Below are positions 5,869 to 9,147 of a stretch of DNA of 9,147 nt, one piece after another. A program made the position numbers and the translations under genes. The notes under the pieces were generated by a model that was given only the letters and a program-made list of their open reading frames with translations, did no database searches and was not told the DNA's origin. Source of the DNA: Myxococcota bacterium (lineage in GTDB: Bacteria; Myxococcota_A; UBA9160; PR03); the NCBI GenBank assembly GCA_025453505.1, contig JALOQG010000084.1, forward strand, positions 1 to 9,147. The letters run 5' to 3'. The first letter of the stretch is position 1. The number at the start of each line of letters is the position of its first letter.

Positions 5869-7421
5869 TGCGACTCGCTGCGCTGCTCGCCGGAGTGCCC
5901 GCGGAGCATGCGCCGCTCCGCGTCGTCGGCGACGGCGCGGACGAAGTTCCGATCCGCGGCATCGCGATCGACTCGCGCGCGGTCGTGCCGGGCGACCTCT
6001 TCGTGGCGCTGCGCGGCTCCGCGGTGGACGGCCACGATCACCTCGCGCAGGCGATCGATCTCGGCGCAGCGGCGCTGGTCGTCGAGCGCGTCCCCGCCGA
6101 TCTCGACCTGCGCGGGCGCCCCGCCGTGGTGGTGCGCGATTCGCGCCGCAGCCTCGCGCCGCTCGCAGCGCGCTTCTTCGGGGATCCTTCGCAGGAGCTG
6201 TCGCTGATCGGCGTCACCGGGACCAACGGCAAGACCAGCACCACCTTCCTGCTCGAGTCGATCCTGTCGGCGGCCGGGCGGCGTACGGGACTCATCGGGA
6301 CCGTCGAGGTCCGCTACGCGAGTGAGCGCCTGCGCGCGATCAACACGACGCCCGAGAGCCTCGAGCTTCAGCGCCTGCTGCGCGCGATGCGCACCCGCGG
6401 AGTCGACGCGGTGGTGATGGAGGTGTCGTCGCACGCACTCGCGATCGGACGCACCGACGGCTGCCGCTTCGAGGCCGCCGCGATGACCAACGTCACGCAG
6501 GATCACCTCGACTTCCATCGCACGATGGAGGCGTATCGCGACGCCAAGACGCGACTCTTCCGCGAGCTGCTCCGCCCGGGCGCGGGCGCCGTCGTGAATC
6601 TCGACGATCCGGCGGCTCCCGAGTTCCTCGCGGCGGCGCGCGACGGCGGTGGCCGTCCGATCTGCGTCGCGCGCAAGCCGGCGCCCGGCGTAGACGTCGC
6701 GATCGAAAACGCGCACGTCGATCTCGGCGGCACGCGCGCGCGTCTGCGCTTGCCCGGCGCCTCGCTCGACGTCGAACTCCCGCTGCTCGGCGACTTCAAC
6801 GTCGAGAACCTGCTCGTCGCCGTCGGCGTGTGCGTCGCGCTCGGGATTCCGCACGACGCGATCGCGCGCGGCGTCGCGGGCTGCCCGCAGGTGCCGGGCC
6901 GCGTCGAGCGCGTCGACGCCGGACTCCCGGGCGAGCCGACCGTGCTCGTCGACTACGCCCACACGCCGGACGCGGTGGACAAGCTGCTGCGCACCGTGCG
7001 GCCGATGGCGCGCGGGCGCCTGATCACCGTGTTCGGCTGCGGCGGCGATCGCGATCGCACCAAGCGCGCGCCCATGGCGGAGGCCGTCGCGCGCTGGAGC
7101 GACCGCGCCATCGCGACCAGCGACAACCCGCGCAGCGAGGATCCGGCGGCGATCCTCGCCGACGTCGAGCTCGGCCTCACGCGCATGAACCGCGCAAATC
7201 TCGAAGCGCTCGACGCGACCGACGCCGGCTACGCGTGCGTCGTCGATCGCCGCAGCGCGATCCGCCACGCCCTCGCGATCGCGCGTGCCGACGACGCCGT
7301 CGTGATCGCCGGCAAGGGCCACGAGGACTACCAGATCGTCGGCCGCGAGCGGCTGCCCTTCGACGACCGCGTCGAGGCGCGCCGCGCGCTCGCGCAGCGT
7401 GCGGAGAAGGGCCCCGCATGA
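5868..7421 (+). CDS. murE: MurE, UDP-MurNAc-L-Ala-D-Glu:meso-2,6-diaminopimelate ligase
   Basis: MurE adds the third residue to the peptidoglycan stem peptide in the cytoplasm, using ATP. The 517-residue protein has the three Mur ligase domains: an N-terminal UDP-substrate domain (GIAIDSRAVVPGDLFVALRG, split here as GIAIDSR and GDLFVALRG), the central ATPase with P-loop GVTGTNGKTSTT (115-126), NTTPES, EVSSHAL, and TNVTQDHLDFH, a lysine expected to be carbamylated (K227 in YRDAKTRLF), and the C-terminal domain with DYAHTPDA and FGCGGDRDRTKRAPM. DNPR (419-422) is the signature of meso-DAP-adding enzymes, as opposed to lysine-adding ones. ATG 5868 shares one base with the ftsI stop (TGATG), and GGAGGAG (5854-5860) stands seven bases upstream. 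The stop overlaps the murF start by four bases. Confidence 0.98.
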   Translation: MRLAALLAGVPAEHAPLRVVGDGADEVPIRGIAIDSRAVVPGDLFVALRGSAVDGHDHLAQAIDLGAAALVVERVPADLDLRGRPAVVVRDSRRSLAPLAARFFGDPSQELSLIGVTGTNGKTSTTFLLESILSAAGRRTGLIGTVEVRYASERLRAINTTPESLELQRLLRAMRTRGVDAVVMEVSSHALAIGRTDGCRFEAAAMTNVTQDHLDFHRTMEAYRDAKTRLFRELLRPGAGAVVNLDDPAAPEFLAAARDGGGRPICVARKPAPGVDVAIENAHVDLGGTRARLRLPGASLDVELPLLGDFNVENLLVAVGVCVALGIPHDAIARGVAGCPQVPGRVERVDAGLPGEPTVLVDYAHTPDAVDKLLRTVRPMARGRLITVFGCGGDRDRTKRAPMAEAVARWSDRAIATSDNPRSEDPAAILADVELGLTRMNRANLEALDATDAGYACVVDRRSAIRHALAIARADDAVVIAGKGHEDYQIVGRERLPFDDRVEARRALAQRAEKGPA

Positions 7422-8827
7422 GCGTCTCGATCCGCATCGCGGACGTCGTGCGCTGGACGGGCGGAAGCCTCGTCGCGGGCGACGCAGCGCGCACGTGCCG
7501 CAGCGTCGGGATCGACTCGCGGCGCATCGCGCCGGAGCAGCTCTTCGTCGCCATCCGCGGACCGCGCCACGATGCGCACGCGTTCCTCTCCGATGCCGCT
7601 GCGGCGGGCGCCGCGGGCCTGCTCGTCGAATCCGGTGCCGCAATCCCTGATGACGTCCGCGCGCGCTGCGCGGTCGTCGCGGTGCCGGACACGACGCGCG
7701 CGCTCGCGGCGCTCGCCGCCGGTCATCGCGCCACCTGGGACGGCCCGATCGTTGCGATCACGGGCAGCAACGGCAAGACGACGAACAAGGAGATGTGTGC
7801 GGCGATCCTATCGGTGCGCGCGCCGTGCCTCGCGACCGAAGGCAATCTCAACAACCACTACGGCGTGCCGCTCACGCTGCTGCGTCTCGAGCCCGCGCAC
7901 CGCGCGGCCGTGGTCGAGATCGGCATGAACCACGCGGGCGAGATCGCGCCGCTCGCGGCGATCGCGCGGCCGAGCGTCGCGCTGATCACCAACGTGGGCA
8001 CTGCGCACATCGAGAACCTCGGCTCGCAGGACGCGATCGCCGCGGAGAAGGGCGCCCTCTTCGAGGCGCTCGCCGAGAACGGCGTCGCGGTCGCGAACGC
8101 CGACGACGCGCGTGTGGTCGCGCAGCTCGCGCGCACCAAGGCGCAGCCGCTGCGCTTCGGCCTCGGCGCCGGCGCCGACGTGCGCGCCGAGTCGATCCGG
8201 TCGCTCGGCGCGAGTGGCTGCGCGTTCGACCTGGTGACGCCCCACGGGCGTGCGCCCGCGCGCGTCGCCGGCATCGGACGGATCCCGGTGATCAACGCGC
8301 TCGGCGCGGCCGCCGCGGCGCTCGCCGCCGGCGCGTGCCTGGACGACGCCGTGACGGGCCTCGCGTCGTATCGCCCGCCGGCCGGCCGCCTCGAGCCGCT
8401 GGCGCTGCCCGGCGACGGCGTGCTGCTCGACGACACCTACAACGCGAACCCCCAGTCGATGGAGGTCGCGCTGCGGAGCCTCGCCGGGCAGAAGGGCACG
8501 CGGCGCGGCATCGCAGTCCTCGGCGACATGGGCGAACTCGGCGCAACGGCGCCCGCCGCGCACCGCGGTGCCGGACGCCTCGCGGCGCAGCTCGGTCTCG
8601 ACTTCGTCTTCGCGCTCGGCGCGCATGCGGGCGAAGTCGTCACGGGTGCGATCGAAGGCGGCCTCGCGCAGGGCCGTGCGATCGAGGCGCGCGATCACGA
8701 CGACCTCGCGGCGCGCGTTCGCGAGACGCTGCGCGACGGCGACTGGGTGCTGGTGAAGGGATCCCGCTCGATGCAGATGGAGCGGATCGTCGCGGCGCTC
8801 GGCTGCACATCGGAGTCGGTACACTAG
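7418..8827 (+). CDS. murF: MurF, UDP-MurNAc-tripeptide:D-alanyl-D-alanine ligase
   Basis: MurF completes the cytoplasmic stem pentapeptide by adding the D-Ala-D-Ala dipeptide at the cost of ATP. The 469-residue product shows the N-terminal domain (VGIDSRRIAPEQLFVAIRG), the P-loop ITGSNGKTTNKE (114-125), GNLNNHYGVPLTLL, EIGMNHAGEI, TNVGTAHIENLGS with the following EKG lysine, DDTYNANPQSM in the C-terminal part, and VKGSRSMQME near the end. These motifs separate MurF from MurE and MurC/D. ATG 7418 overlaps the murE stop as ATGA, and GGAGAAGG (7402-7409) upstream serves as the ribosome binding site. Its product is the soluble precursor used by MraY, encoded immediately after with no gap. Confidence 0.98.
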   Translation: MSVSIRIADVVRWTGGSLVAGDAARTCRSVGIDSRRIAPEQLFVAIRGPRHDAHAFLSDAAAAGAAGLLVESGAAIPDDVRARCAVVAVPDTTRALAALAAGHRATWDGPIVAITGSNGKTTNKEMCAAILSVRAPCLATEGNLNNHYGVPLTLLRLEPAHRAAVVEIGMNHAGEIAPLAAIARPSVALITNVGTAHIENLGSQDAIAAEKGALFEALAENGVAVANADDARVVAQLARTKAQPLRFGLGAGADVRAESIRSLGASGCAFDLVTPHGRAPARVAGIGRIPVINALGAAAAALAAGACLDDAVTGLASYRPPAGRLEPLALPGDGVLLDDTYNANPQSMEVALRSLAGQKGTRRGIAVLGDMGELGATAPAAHRGAGRLAAQLGLDFVFALGAHAGEVVTGAIEGGLAQGRAIEARDHDDLAARVRETLRDGDWVLVKGSRSMQMERIVAALGCTSESVH

Positions 8828-9147
8828 ATGCTGTATCACCTCCTCTATTCGATGTCGGAGAACGTCGGCGGGCTCAACGTGGTCCGCTACGTGACGTTCC
8901 GCACCGCGGCCGCGGCACTGACGGCGCTCTTCATCTCCTTCCTCGTCGGCCCGGCCCTGATCCGAGCGCTCGCGCGCCTGCGCGCCGGACAGCCGATCCG
9001 CCAGCTCGGTCCGGCGACCCATCAGTCGAAGGCCGGCACGCCGACGATGGGCGGGCTGCTGATCCTGCTCTCGCTGCTCGTATCGACGCTGCTGTGGGCG
9101 AATCTCGAGAACCGGCTGGTCTGGATCGTGATCGGCGTCACGGTCGG
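8828..9147 (+). CDS. mraY: MraY, phospho-N-acetylmuramoyl-pentapeptide transferase, N-terminal part
   Basis: MraY is the multi-pass membrane enzyme that transfers phospho-MurNAc-pentapeptide onto undecaprenyl phosphate to make lipid I. Only 106 codons are present before the right edge. They match the N-terminus: MLYHLLYSMSENVGGLNVVR, then YVTFRTAAAALTALFISFLVG with the first membrane segment (about 24-45), RQLGPATHQSKAGTPTMGG (58-76), which is the hallmark cytoplasmic loop, a second membrane segment (about 74-92) and the beginning of a third. The catalytic Asp pair (FVDDY in relatives) should lie about ten residues past the edge. ATG 8828 directly follows the murF stop; the nearest GGAG (8812-8815) is 12 bases away, rather far, so coupling to murF is likely. 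Confidence 0.96.
   Translation, partial: MLYHLLYSMSENVGGLNVVRYVTFRTAAAALTALFISFLVGPALIRALARLRAGQPIRQLGPATHQSKAGTPTMGGLLILLSLLVSTLLWANLENRLVWIVIGVTV

Noticed and set aside
5379..7643. 754-codon open frame on the minus strand across ftsI end, murE and murF start
   Set aside because: Same cause: few stops in GC-rich antisense. It crosses three gene boundaries and shows no domain.
7808..9022. 404-codon minus-strand open frame across murF and mraY
   Set aside because: Low-complexity composition and complete overlap with two clearly recognised genes.

Overview
The window is about 9.1 kb of very GC-rich bacterial DNA. It holds the start of a division and cell wall (dcw) cluster, preceded by two genes from another functional context. 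The layout is: an outward-facing SDR/epimerase gene cut by the left edge (minus strand, 1-403); a divergent 64-bp gap; a complete zinc-dependent histone-deacetylase-family amidohydrolase (468-1550); a 267-bp non-coding stretch with a candidate promoter and MraZ-type operator; then mraZ, rsmH (mraW), ftsL, ftsI, murE, murF and the beginning of mraY, all on the plus strand and cut by the right edge.

The organism is a Gram-negative-type bacterium. MurE carries the meso-diaminopimelate signature DNPR, the gene order is the classical one, and FtsI ends in one PASTA domain. High GC, GTG/TTG starts, PASTA-tailed FtsI and a Cys-rich RsmH tail would fit a deltaproteobacterial or related lineage (Myxococcota or Desulfobacterota-like). 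That placement is an inference and is not proved here.

The dcw genes act together. MraZ is the DNA-binding regulator of the cluster. RsmH methylates 16S rRNA. FtsL and FtsI belong to the septal peptidoglycan synthase complex. MurE and MurF add meso-DAP and D-Ala-D-Ala to the UDP-MurNAc peptide in the cytoplasm, and MraY moves the product onto the lipid carrier. From rsmH to mraY the genes abut or overlap by 0-4 bp, so translation is probably coupled.

The tight packing is broken at one place: 185 non-coding bases between mraZ and rsmH. This leader carries a perfect 10-bp hairpin and, right after it, a long two-part hairpin (2311-2398) followed by a T-rich tail. The two structures could be mutually exclusive, as in an attenuator. 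A second structured leader, containing GTGG repeats in 10-bp phase, precedes mraZ. These regulatory elements are the least ordinary part of the window. The protein-coding content itself is conventional, and I saw no mobile element, CRISPR array, tRNA or rRNA.
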